Positions 50,969 through 58,713 of a stretch of DNA of 64,000 nucleotides are shown one piece after another. Position 1 is the first letter of the stretch; each line of letters starts with the position of its first letter. The position numbers were made by a program, and so were the translations under genes. The DNA is from JAHEFT01 sp963766195 (lineage in GTDB: Bacteria > Pseudomonadota > Gammaproteobacteria > Xanthomonadales > SZUA-36): assembly GCA_963766195.1 (NCBI GenBank), contig CAVXYY010000001.1, positions 186,001 to 250,000 of the forward strand. The letters run 5' to 3'. A model generated the notes under the pieces. The model saw only the letters and a program-made list of their open reading frames with translations, was not told the DNA's origin and did not search any database.

Positions 50969-51865
50969 ATGAGTTTCAACGTAGCGTTTATTGGCCTGGG
51001 GGTGATGGGATACCCTATGGCAGGTTACCTTGCGAAAGCAGGACACCAGGTTACCGTTTACAACCGCACGGCGGCGAAAGCTGAACAGTGGATCACGCAA
51101 TATCCCGGCACCGCATCTCCAACCCCCGCAGGAGCCGCGGAGAATGCGGATTTCGTTTTCTGCTGCGTAGGCAATGACGACGACTTGCGCGCAGTGACCC
51201 TTGGCCCCGATGGCGCCTTCGGAAAAATGAAAGACGGCTCGGTTTTTATCGACCACACCACCACCTCGGCCGAGGTTGCCCGGGAACTTCATGCTGAGGC
51301 CGCCCAACAAGGCTTTTCATTTGTCGATGCCCCGGTTTCCGGTGGCCAGGCCGGTGCCGAAAACGGGCAGTTAACCGTGATGATCGGCGGCGACGAGGAA
51401 CCCGTGGCCAGGGCCGCACCGCTGATCGATTGTTACGCCCGGATGCAGGCGCGGCTGGGCGATTCCGGTTCAGGCCAATTGGCCAAGATGGTCAACCAGA
51501 TCTGCATCGCCGGGCTGGTCCAGGGTTTGTCGGAAGCATTGCACTTTGCCGGCCGGGCCGGGCTGGACGCCAGGGCCGTGGTCGAAGTGATTTCCAAGGG
51601 TGCGGCCCAATCCTGGCAAATGGACAACCGCGCCACGACGATGATCGACGGCAAGTTCGATTACGGCTTCGCGGTCAACTGGATGCGCAAGGACCTGGGC
51701 TATGTCCTGGGTGAGGCCAGGAACAATGGCGCACATCTGCCCCTTACCGCCCTGGTGGACCAGTTTTATTCCCAGGTCCAGGCCATGGGTGGCGGGCGTT
51801 GGGATACATCCAGCCTGATCGTGCCGCTGGAGAGGACCGCCGGCAACAAAGAGCAGAAGCGCTAA
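50969..51865 (+). CDS. 3-hydroxyisobutyrate dehydrogenase-family oxidoreductase
   Basis: NAD(P)-dependent beta-hydroxyacid dehydrogenase (HIBADH, tartronate-semialdehyde reductase and GlxR share this family). Rossmann loop FIGLGVMGYPMAGYLAKAG, NRT for the adenine ribose, the substrate-binding FVDAPVSGGQAGAENGQLTV, and the catalytic lysine in SGQLAKMVNQICIAG. 298 residues, intact. It starts one base after the preceding stop. The substrate cannot be inferred; the LysR gene downstream may regulate it. Confidence 0.88.
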   Translation: MSFNVAFIGLGVMGYPMAGYLAKAGHQVTVYNRTAAKAEQWITQYPGTASPTPAGAAENADFVFCCVGNDDDLRAVTLGPDGAFGKMKDGSVFIDHTTTSAEVARELHAEAAQQGFSFVDAPVSGGQAGAENGQLTVMIGGDEEPVARAAPLIDCYARMQARLGDSGSGQLAKMVNQICIAGLVQGLSEALHFAGRAGLDARAVVEVISKGAAQSWQMDNRATTMIDGKFDYGFAVNWMRKDLGYVLGEARNNGAHLPLTALVDQFYSQVQAMGGGRWDTSSLIVPLERTAGNKEQKR

Positions 51866-51963
51866 AGCTGAATGGTACTGCTCAGAACTTGATCTGCATC
51901 TTTGACACACCACATGAAGAACTATTTAATATAAGGCACGTTAATTATTGATGCGGTAAAGCC

Positions 51964-52917
51964 TTGAAAAACAAATCACCCCGTTTTTATTACAAGGGTA
52001 ACCAGCTCAAACAGCTCCGCGCGTTCTGCGCGGTGGCCAAGAGTGGAAAGATGACGGATGCCGCCGAGCAGCTGTTCCTTAGCCAACCCGCCATCAGTTT
52101 GCAGATCCGTGCGCTGGAGCGCGAACTGGACACCATGCTGTTTGAACGCCACGGGCCAAAAATCAACCTGACGCGCGAAGGCCAGGAGCTCTACGAAATC
52201 GCGCGGCCCCTGGTCGACGGGCTCGACACCCTGAATGCGCGCTTCAACCGGCAAATGAAAGGTGACCTGGAAAGCGGCGAAGTGGTGATTGCGGCCGGCG
52301 AATCAACCATCATCTACCTGTTACCGAGGCTGGTGAAACAATTCCGGGAGCGCTACCCCAACATCCACGTGCAACTGCGCAACGTGACCGGGCGGGACGG
52401 GCTCGCCATGATCCGTGATGATGAAGTGGACCTGGCCATCGGCTCGATGCTCGATGTGCCTTCTGATATCAGTTACCAGCCCGTTTACTCCTTCGAACCT
52501 GCTTTGATCATGCCGCTGGGCCACGATCTTGCGGATCGTGAACGGGTCACCATCGAGGACATTGCGCCGTATGGATTGATATTGCCGCCTCGCCGGCTGA
52601 CAACCTGGCGGATGGTGGACCGTGTCTTCCAGCAGCACCAGGTGCCGTTCAACGTAACCCTGGAGGTCGGCGGCTGGGAAGTCATCAAGCGCTACGTGGA
52701 ACTGGGTTTCGGCATTTCCATCGTTACCGGAATCTGCCTGCGCGATGACGACAAACTGGTCGCCAAGAACATGAGTGAGTATTTTCCGAAAAGAAGCTAT
52801 GGCACCGTGATGCGCCGGGGCAAGTACCTGTCTGCCCAGGCTCGCGCTTTCGTGGAAGTTGCGGAGGAGGCCAGCATGCCGGATTCCCCGTGGCGCGTCG
52901 GGCAGTCCGAGCGCTGA
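51964..52917 (+). CDS. LysR-family transcriptional regulator
   Basis: 317-residue LysR-type regulator. The winged HTH lies at residues about 10-70: LKQLRAFCAVAKSGKMTDAA, LFLSQPAISLQIRALE, LFERHGPKINLTREG. The effector domain (residues 95-300) has GEVVIAAGESTIIYLLPRLV, VDLAIGSMLDVPSDI and VELGFGISIVTGICL; the overall shape is near CysB-like members. The start is a TTG at 51964. Target genes are unknown; the adjacent dehydrogenase is a natural candidate. Confidence 0.9.
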   Translation: MKNKSPRFYYKGNQLKQLRAFCAVAKSGKMTDAAEQLFLSQPAISLQIRALERELDTMLFERHGPKINLTREGQELYEIARPLVDGLDTLNARFNRQMKGDLESGEVVIAAGESTIIYLLPRLVKQFRERYPNIHVQLRNVTGRDGLAMIRDDEVDLAIGSMLDVPSDISYQPVYSFEPALIMPLGHDLADRERVTIEDIAPYGLILPPRRLTTWRMVDRVFQQHQVPFNVTLEVGGWEVIKRYVELGFGISIVTGICLRDDDKLVAKNMSEYFPKRSYGTVMRRGKYLSAQARAFVEVAEEASMPDSPWRVGQSER

Positions 52918-52926
52918 GTGTTCGTC

Positions 52927-52956
52927 AAAAAAAAGCCCGGGACTGAAAGCCCGGGC
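52927..52956 (-). terminator. Rho-independent terminator of glnK-amtB
   Basis: On the minus strand GCCCGGG, a seven-base loop and CCCGGGC are followed by eight T (52934-52927). It lies beyond the amtB stop and points the right way to end the glnK-amtB transcript. There is no T run on the plus side, so it is not a terminator for the LysR gene. Confidence 0.85.
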
Positions 52957-52998
52957 AAGATCGCACCAAAAGATGATCCTTCTTACTCTGGCGAATCC

Positions 52999-53058
52999 TT
53001 CGCGGATGAATCCGCTCCTACGCGGTCGACCAGCGTAGGAGCGATTTCAATCGCGAAT
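52999..53058. repeat. REP doublet (REPIN-like) between lysR and amtB
   Basis: Two inverted REP units: TTCGCGGATGAATCCGCTCC followed by TACG (52999-53022), and CGTAGGAGCGATTTCAATCG followed by CGAAT (53034-53058). Read outward each has the form GTAGGAGCG-A/GATTTCAATC-CGCGAA, the layout of known REPs. They sit in the gap between two convergent gene ends, as does the pair at 4650-4857. No RAYT transposase gene is in the window. Confidence 0.75.
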
Positions 53059-53078
53059 GAACCTGCCTCCGGAAATAC

Positions 53079-54341
53079 TCAGGAGGCAGTGAACTCCGGA
53101 TAAGCTTCCAGGCCACATTCACCAATATCCAGCCCGCCATATTCCTCTTCTTCACTCACGCGGATACCCATCACCGCCTTGATGATCAGCCAGGTCACCA
53201 GGCTGGCTGCAAACACCCAGCCAAAGATGGTTACCGCACCCACCAACTGCCCGAGGAACGTAGTTCCGTCGTTGGTCACCGGAACAAGCATCAATCCAAG
53301 AAATCCGACGACGCCATGCACCGAAATGGCGCCCACAGGGTCATCAATCTTCAATTTATCCAGCGCAAGGATGCTGAAGACCACCAGGGCTCCAGCCACC
53401 AGGCCAAAGAGTGATGCCTGCAACGGGGTTGGCGTGGAAGGCTCGGCGGTAATAGCCACCAGTCCTGCAAGGGCGCCGTTGAGGGCCATGGTCAGGTCCG
53501 CCTTGCCAAACTTGAAATGCGCAACCACCAGTGCACCGATCAGGCCGGTTGCCGCAGCAGCATTGGTGTTCAGGAACACCATCGCTACACTGTGCGCATT
53601 AGCTGCATCCGCCAGCTTAAGCACTGAACCGCCGTTGAACCCAAACCAGCCCATCCAGAGGATCAGCGTGCCCAGCGTGGCCAGCGGCAGGTTCGCACCC
53701 GGCAGGGCGTAGGCCTGCCCGTCCGGGCCGTATTTACCTTTCCGCGCACCGAGCAGCAGCACACCGGCCAGGGCCGCGCCGGCGCCTGCCATGTGAACGA
53801 TACCGGAGCCGGCAAAATCGCTGAAGCCGAAGTCGTCTCCGAGGCTGTACAGACCGAACACTTCCTTTCCGCCCCAGGTCCAGGACCCTTCCAGGGGATA
53901 AATCACCCCGGTCATGACGATGGCGAAGACAAAAAATGCCCAGAGCTTCATTCGTTCAGCCACGGCGCCCGAAACAATAGACATGGCTGTTGCAACGAAA
54001 ACCACCTGGAAAAAGAAGTCGGCCGCGCCGGAATAGACGGCATCGCCGTCAAAGCCGTTCTCAGCTGATGTGGCCAACACTTCATCAAGGCTGAATGCAT
54101 CGATTCCGGCCAGGAACCAACCGCCGTCATACATGATGGCATAGCCACAGGCGAGGTACATGAAGCAGGCGATCGCGTACAGGGTGATGTTCTTGGTCAG
54201 GATCTCCGTGGTATTTTTGGCCCGGACCAGCCCGGCTTCGAGCATTGAGAAGCCGGCGGCCATCCACATGACCAGGGCGCCCATGACAAGGAAATAAAAC
54301 GTGTCGATCGCGTACTGTAATTCAAAAATCTGGGTTTCCAT
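53079..54341 (-). CDS. amtB: Ammonium transporter AmtB
   Basis: Trimeric ammonium channel of the inner membrane, about 11 hydrophobic segments, 420 residues, intact. It starts METQIFELQYAIDTFYFLVM. The twin pore histidines are in GSGIVHMAGAGAALAG and GAISVHGVVGFLG. The phenylalanine gate region AGFSMLEAGLVRAKNTTEIL and the motif WMGWFGFNGGS are present. It lies 24 bases downstream of glnK, whose product blocks the channel when nitrogen is plentiful. It is transcribed from the sigma-54 promoter upstream of glnK. Confidence 0.96.
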   Translation of the reverse strand: METQIFELQYAIDTFYFLVMGALVMWMAAGFSMLEAGLVRAKNTTEILTKNITLYAIACFMYLACGYAIMYDGGWFLAGIDAFSLDEVLATSAENGFDGDAVYSGAADFFFQVVFVATAMSIVSGAVAERMKLWAFFVFAIVMTGVIYPLEGSWTWGGKEVFGLYSLGDDFGFSDFAGSGIVHMAGAGAALAGVLLLGARKGKYGPDGQAYALPGANLPLATLGTLILWMGWFGFNGGSVLKLADAANAHSVAMVFLNTNAAAATGLIGALVVAHFKFGKADLTMALNGALAGLVAITAEPSTPTPLQASLFGLVAGALVVFSILALDKLKIDDPVGAISVHGVVGFLGLMLVPVTNDGTTFLGQLVGAVTIFGWVFAASLVTWLIIKAVMGIRVSEEEEYGGLDIGECGLEAYPEFTAS

Positions 54342-54365
54342 TCTTAAACTCCCGAAAAAGCTGAC

Positions 54366-54704
54366 TTAAATGGCCTGTGGTCCGGTTTCACCGGTGCGGA
54401 TTCGGATCACTTCTTCCAGGGCGCTGACAAAGATTTTGCCGTCCCCGATTTTTCCCGTGGCGGCTGTGCGCTGGATGGCTTCAACCACCAGCTCGGCCAT
54501 TTCATCGGTGCAAGCGGTTTCCAGCTTTAACTTTGGAAGAAAATCAACGTTGTATTCCGCGCCCCGGTAAAGTTCAGTGTGGCCTTTCTGTCGCCCGAAG
54601 CCTTTTACTTCAGTCACCGTAATTCCGGCTATGCCGACTTCGTGCAGCGCCTGCCGCACATCGTCGAGTTTGAATGGCTTGATGATCGCTGTGACCAGTT
54701 TCAT
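54366..54704 (-). CDS. glnK: PII signalling protein GlnK
   Basis: 112-residue PII protein that senses 2-oxoglutarate, ATP/ADP and, through uridylylation, glutamine. It controls AmtB, NtrB and GlnE. The ATG at 54704 follows CAGGAGTAACC; a longer in-frame extension upstream runs through the promoter and is not coding. It starts MKLVTAIIKPFKLDDVRQAL, the T-loop is GHTELYRGAEYNVDFLPKLK with Tyr51 as uridylylation site, and the C-terminal signature GKIGDGKIFVSALEEVIRIR is present. Confidence 0.96.
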   Translation of the reverse strand: MKLVTAIIKPFKLDDVRQALHEVGIAGITVTEVKGFGRQKGHTELYRGAEYNVDFLPKLKLETACTDEMAELVVEAIQRTAATGKIGDGKIFVSALEEVIRIRTGETGPQAI

Positions 54705-54746
54705 GGTTACTCCTGTCAAGTGGGAACTGATTGAACAGGACTGTAG

Positions 54747-54763
54747 ATGCAGATTTCGTGCCA
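54747..54763 (-). promoter_or_regulatory. Sigma-54 promoter of glnK-amtB
   Basis: On the minus strand TGGCACGAAATCTGCAT: a perfect TGGCACG at -24, ten bases between GG and GC, and CTGCA at -12. It lies 43 bases above the glnK ATG, with transcription start expected near 54737. Pattern match only. Confidence 0.85.
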
Positions 54764-54844
54764 GACCGGAATGAGCCGCAACACGTCGCATCCGCAGAGA
54801 ATTCAACACCTGCCGGGACCGGAAGGCGTTCAATTGAAGTGCGC

Positions 54845-54872
54845 GCACCGGCGTGGTGCACTGAGACGGTGC
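54845..54872. promoter_or_regulatory. Two overlapping NtrC-type sites upstream of glnK
   Basis: GCACC-GGCGT-GGTGC (54845-54859) and GCACT-GAGAC-GGTGC (54858-54872) both fit GCACY-N5-GRTGC and share two bases. Centres are 54852 and 54865, about 115 and 128 bases upstream of the predicted transcription start, a normal enhancer distance. The first is a perfect palindrome. Confidence 0.8.
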
Positions 54873-54931
54873 ATGAATATCCGGTATCATTGACACAGGC
54901 TGTTACCGGCCCCTAATCAAGAGAGCCAGAG

Positions 54932-55195
54932 ATGGATTACCCCTTACACAATGTTATCGGCAACCTGGGTGTGATCATGATCGTAGGAAGTTATTTCCTC
55001 GTCCAGATCGGAAAAATGTCAGCAACCGGCCTTTCCTACACGTCGCTAAACGGCGTCGGCGCTGCCTTTATCATGGTTTCGCTCTATTTTGACTTCAACC
55101 TGTCGGCCTTTATCATCGAGGTGTTCTGGATATTGATCAGCCTGGTCGGGATGGTGAGGATTTACCTGGAAAGGCGGCGAAAAGCGGTGCCTTGA
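54932..55195 (+). CDS. Small membrane protein, CBU_0592-like
   Basis: 87 residues with three hydrophobic segments (NLGVIMIVGSYFLVQIG, LNGVGAAFIMVSLYFDFNLS and IIEVFWILISLVGMVRIYL). The pattern YxxLNGxGAxxIxxSLxxDFNLxAFxIE matches the small CBU_0592-type membrane family, for which no function is known. GAGAGCCAG precedes the ATG. Its stop overlaps the start of arfB (TGATG), so the two are probably one transcript. Confidence 0.8.
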   Translation: MDYPLHNVIGNLGVIMIVGSYFLVQIGKMSATGLSYTSLNGVGAAFIMVSLYFDFNLSAFIIEVFWILISLVGMVRIYLERRRKAVP

Positions 55196-55608
55196 TGGTT
55201 TACATCAACGAACGGATATCCATCGCTGACGAGGAAATCACGCTGAGCGCGATCCGCGCGCAAGGCGCGGGCGGCCAGAACGTGAACAAAGTCTCGTCCG
55301 CCATTCACCTGCGCTTTGACATCAATGCTTCCTCGCTTCCGGACCCGGTCAAGGAACGCCTGTTGAAAAGCAGTGATCAACGAATCACCGCGGCTGGCGT
55401 GGTCGTCATCAAGGCGCAGAATCACCGGACCCAGGAAAAAAACCGGGCGGAGGCGATCGAGCGATTACGTGAACTGGTCCTGGAGGCAACGCGGACCCGC
55501 CGTAAACGGATTCCAACGCGTCCGAGTCGGGGCGCCCGGGAAAAACGGCTCGAATCCAAGAAAAAACGCGCCTCGATCAAAAAACTCCGCAACCTGGATT
55601 TTGATTGA
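55195..55608 (+). CDS. arfB: Alternative ribosome-rescue factor ArfB (YaeJ)
   Basis: Peptidyl-tRNA hydrolase that frees ribosomes stalled at mRNA ends. The GGQ motif lies in AIRAQGAGGQNVNKVSSAIH, and the basic C-terminal tail that enters the empty mRNA channel is present (RPSRGAREKRLESKKKRASI and KKLRNLDFD). 137 residues from the ATG at 55195, the usual length. Intact. Confidence 0.95.
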   Translation: MVYINERISIADEEITLSAIRAQGAGGQNVNKVSSAIHLRFDINASSLPDPVKERLLKSSDQRITAAGVVVIKAQNHRTQEKNRAEAIERLRELVLEATRTRRKRIPTRPSRGAREKRLESKKKRASIKKLRNLDFD

Positions 55609-55677
55609 ATCTAAACCTCTGGCCGGGTTCGGGCGTCAAATCATCAAACGCCTTGAATCTTACAAAGGAGTAACCCC

Positions 55678-56451
55678 GTGAAAAATACCTTTTTAGCGCT
55701 TGTCCTGCTGTTGCCTTTCGGCCTTCAAGCCTCCGATTGCAAATTCTCGAAAGACATCAACCAGGAACTGGACCTGGCCGGCAGTGAAGAACTGGCGGTT
55801 ATGGCGGTTGCCGGTGACCTGCGGGTGCAGGGTGTTTCAGGAAGCACCCGGGCCGTCATCAAGGGCAAAGTGTGTGCGTCAAAGAAAGAGTGGATGGAAG
55901 AATCCCGGGTTGAGGCCAGTGGCGGGAAACAGGCGGAGATAAGTGTCGTGTTGCCCGGTACTGACGGAGACTGGTCGCTGATGGGCAACAACTACGTTTA
56001 CCTCGACCTGGAACTGGAAGTGCCTGACCATATCGCCCTGAATGTGAAAGACAGCTCCGGTGACATCGAGATCAGCGGAGTTGGCGCGCTCGCTGTCAAG
56101 GACAGTTCCGGCGATATCGACATCGAGGATTCCGTCGGTCCCGTTTCGGTCTGGGACTCTTCCGGTGACATAGAACTGAATGACATCGAGCGCCAGGTGA
56201 CCATTGAGTCCGACAGCTCGGGAGATATCCGCGGGTCGGATATTCAAGGCAGCGTGCTGGTTGTCAGCGACAGTTCCGGTGATATCAGTTTCAAAGACGT
56301 CGGAGAAAACTTTATCGTGGAGCGTGATTCTTCCGGGGATATTACAGCCACGCGAATCGGCGGTGATTTCCGGGTAGAGCGCGACGGCAGCGGTGAAATA
56401 GACGCCCGCGATGTCCAGGGCACCGTGGACATTCCGGACGACCGTTCCTGA
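55678..56451 (+). CDS. Exported DUF4097-like beta-repeat protein
   Basis: 257 residues. The GTG at 55678 follows AAAGGAGTAACCCC and gives a signal peptide (KNTFLALVLLLPFGLQASD). After a short N-terminal region the second half has seven copies of a motif D-S-S-G-D-I, spaced 17-21 residues (NVKDSSGDIEISGVG, AVKDSSGDIDIED, VWDSSGDIELND, ESDSSGDIRGSD, VSDSSGDISFKD, ERDSSGDITATR, ERDGSGEIDARD). This matches the putative adhesin/DUF4097 beta-helix type. It is probably periplasmic or surface-located; the role is unknown. Confidence 0.82.
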   Translation: MKNTFLALVLLLPFGLQASDCKFSKDINQELDLAGSEELAVMAVAGDLRVQGVSGSTRAVIKGKVCASKKEWMEESRVEASGGKQAEISVVLPGTDGDWSLMGNNYVYLDLELEVPDHIALNVKDSSGDIEISGVGALAVKDSSGDIDIEDSVGPVSVWDSSGDIELNDIERQVTIESDSSGDIRGSDIQGSVLVVSDSSGDISFKDVGENFIVERDSSGDITATRIGGDFRVERDGSGEIDARDVQGTVDIPDDRS

Positions 56452-56458
56452 CCGGTTT

Positions 56459-56953
56459 TTACAAGCGCCTGGCGAAAATGACCTTGTCATCTCCGGGCGC
56501 GTAAAAATCCTTCAGCAAAGCAGCTACCTGGTAACCCATGCGTTCATAGAACGCCCGGGTCGGTGCGTACTGGGGCCGGCCGGACGTTTCGGCAAACATC
56601 TGGGTGGCGCCCGATTCGACCGCCAGGCGTTCTGTTTCGCGCAATAGCCGCCTCCCCAGTCCCTTACCCTGTTGCGAAGGAGCTACCGCTATCCAATACA
56701 GATCGTAACTGGACCGCGTAGCCGGTATCAGTCCATAACAGGTGTAACCCGGTAGTTCGGCCGGCTGGCCCGGCAGGTCGGCAAACACGAATTCATAGCC
56801 GCTGGCAGGTCCGCGCGCGAGGGTCTCATCCACCAGTTCACGTGCAACGTCCTGTTCCTCCCGGGAAAAGAAGCCGGTTCGCTCAACCAGCGCCTGCACC
56901 GCGGGCGCATCGCTTGGTTTTACTTCCGTGCGCCAGGCCACTGCTTCGGTCAT
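56459..56953 (-). CDS. GNAT-family N-acetyltransferase
   Basis: 164-residue acetyltransferase. The acetyl-CoA loop is VAPSQQGKGLGRRLLRETER (motif A with QQGKGLG), followed by ETSGRPQYAPTRAFYERMGY (motif B). It is the last gene of the kamA operon: its ATG overlaps the stop of the GNAT-deacetylase gene by four bases (56950-56953). The acceptor amine is unknown; given the operon it may act on lysine- or beta-lysine-derived amines. Confidence 0.88.
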   Translation of the reverse strand: MTEAVAWRTEVKPSDAPAVQALVERTGFFSREEQDVARELVDETLARGPASGYEFVFADLPGQPAELPGYTCYGLIPATRSSYDLYWIAVAPSQQGKGLGRRLLRETERLAVESGATQMFAETSGRPQYAPTRAFYERMGYQVAALLKDFYAPGDDKVIFARRL

Positions 56954-58713
56954 TTGCGACGGTGTGCCTTTGGTTCGTTGCCATTCATACCTTGCCAGAG
57001 CCCTTCGAAGAAATGTCTTGCGTTGATACCCAGGGTCTGGGTTTTGTACCCGCCCTCCTGCACCACCAGGACCGGCAGGCCGAGCGCTCCGATCAGCCGG
57101 CCATTTTCTCGAAAATCCTTTGCCATCAGCTGGAACGAACCGGTGGGATCACCTTTCGCGGTGTCCAGACCGAGCGCCAGGACCAGGAACTGGGGGGCAT
57201 ATTTCCGGATTTTATCGAGCGCGACCGCCAATTCCTTCCGATACCTTTCCCCATTGATGTTTTCAGGTAATGGCAGGTTCAGGTTGTAGCCCTTGCCCTC
57301 CCCTTCGCCTTTTTCGTCTTCGAATCCGGAGAAGTAGGGATAGCTGTAACGGGGGTGTCCATGGATGGAGATGGTGTACACGTCGCGGCGGCGATAGAAA
57401 ATATCCTGTGCGCCATTCCCGTGATGGTAATCAATATCCAGCAACGCGACTTTGCCCTGCTTGCTCAGGTGGTGAGCAGCGATTGCTGACGAATTGAAAT
57501 AGCAAAAACCACCAAACGCCTCGTATTCGGCGTGGTGGCCCGGAGGCCGCACCAGCGCATAGGCGGCGCGGCCGCCGTCCAGCAGGCTGTCGACGCCGGT
57601 CAGTGCGCAATCGACCGCACCCCGAGCCGCCTTGTAGGCATTGGCGTTCAGCGGTGTGAACGTGTCGATGCAATAGTAGCCGGCGCGCAAGGGCAGTTCT
57701 TTGGGTGGCCGGGCGCGATTACGTATCGGAAAAACGTACGGGTATACTGATTTACCGGGCGGCACGCTGGCGCAGGCCTTGCGCAGAAAGTGCACGAATT
57801 CCGGCTTGTGCACCTGCTCGATGACACCGATCCCGAAATTTCGCGGCTTTACCGGCTCAAACAACTGCGTCCGGTCCAGTTCCGAGGTAATCGATTTGAT
57901 GCGCACCGGCGCTTCGACATAACCGCGGTCGTTGACGTGGTGGATCGAGTGCTGGTCATTCACGATCAAAGAAATCAGGCGTTGCCGGGGGCGCAGGTCG
58001 TTTACATCAGGGACGGCTTTCACATAGCGAGGTTCACGAAGTTTGACCGGGTTGTCCTTGACCGACCGGACGATCTTTTCGATATATTCAGGCGGGCAGA
58101 GTGCCGCGTACTTGCGTTCCAGGATGGCACGTATGATTTTCTGGGTTTGAGTCCGCTTGAGCGGCTTGTCGTTCTGCCCGAGGTTGTCGAATACCAGGTA
58201 CGGAGGATCGGTGTCGTTCTCCGTCATGGGTGTTTCGTACGCGGTATTCGCGAGCGGGCGGGCGCCGAAGCGCTCGTAAAACCTGAGACGGGCCATGTTT
58301 TGCTTGCGAATGGCAGGGTCCGGCGACAGCGCGGGGTCGTCAGGCAAACATTCGCAGAAAATACCAGCCACTCCCAGTTGCCAGGCCTCTTCCCTCACCC
58401 TCTCGTACAGGGCTCCGCCGATTCCCCCGCCGGTTTCACCCCGGCCGGCACAGATATAATCGAGGTAGCAGAAGTTCAGGTCCGGGGCGTGCAGCAGCAT
58501 CGCGAATCCACGAACCGTGGCATGGCCGTCTTCAGCGACCAGCAGTATGGATTGAAAACGGTACTTGAGCGGATTGGCCAGTTGTGCCGGCAGCTTGGCG
58601 ATGTCCTTTTCGCTGAGTTCATTGAACTGGACCCTCAGCATGGCCTGGACCTGGCTGAGAATCTGGCGGTTGGTTGGCGTCGTTACGTCAAACACCTTGT
58701 GAATTCGGAACAT
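56950..58713 (-). CDS. Fusion of a GNAT acetyltransferase and a histone-deacetylase/APAH-type amidohydrolase
   Basis: 587 residues, intact. Residues 1-165 are a GNAT domain (ICAGRGETGGGIGGALYERV is the acetyl-CoA loop; RLRFYERFGARPL is motif B). Residues 170-260 have no recognised fold. Residues 270-575 are a zinc amidohydrolase of the HDAC/acetylpolyamine aminohydrolase type: RPPGHHAEYEAFGGFCYFNS (active-site His393-His394), LLDIDYHHGNGAQDIFY (zinc ligands Asp428 and His430), ALGLDTAKGDPTGSF (third ligand Asp517) and the catalytic Tyr556 in VQEGGY. All zinc and catalytic residues are kept. It overlaps both neighbours in the kamA operon. Likely substrate: an N-acetylated small amine. Confidence 0.9.
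   Translation of the reverse strand: MFRIHKVFDVTTPTNRQILSQVQAMLRVQFNELSEKDIAKLPAQLANPLKYRFQSILLVAEDGHATVRGFAMLLHAPDLNFCYLDYICAGRGETGGGIGGALYERVREEAWQLGVAGIFCECLPDDPALSPDPAIRKQNMARLRFYERFGARPLANTAYETPMTENDTDPPYLVFDNLGQNDKPLKRTQTQKIIRAILERKYAALCPPEYIEKIVRSVKDNPVKLREPRYVKAVPDVNDLRPRQRLISLIVNDQHSIHHVNDRGYVEAPVRIKSITSELDRTQLFEPVKPRNFGIGVIEQVHKPEFVHFLRKACASVPPGKSVYPYVFPIRNRARPPKELPLRAGYYCIDTFTPLNANAYKAARGAVDCALTGVDSLLDGGRAAYALVRPPGHHAEYEAFGGFCYFNSSAIAAHHLSKQGKVALLDIDYHHGNGAQDIFYRRRDVYTISIHGHPRYSYPYFSGFEDEKGEGEGKGYNLNLPLPENINGERYRKELAVALDKIRKYAPQFLVLALGLDTAKGDPTGSFQLMAKDFRENGRLIGALGLPVLVVQEGGYKTQTLGINARHFFEGLWQGMNGNEPKAHRRK

Noticed and set aside
54366..54896. 176-codon reading of GlnK with a 64-residue extension
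   Set aside because: The extension runs through the sigma-54 promoter and an NtrC site; the strong ribosome site and family alignment put the start at 54704.
55373..55681. 102-codon frame inside and beyond arfB
   Set aside because: Shadow of arfB in another frame; basic composition comes from the arginine-rich arfB tail.
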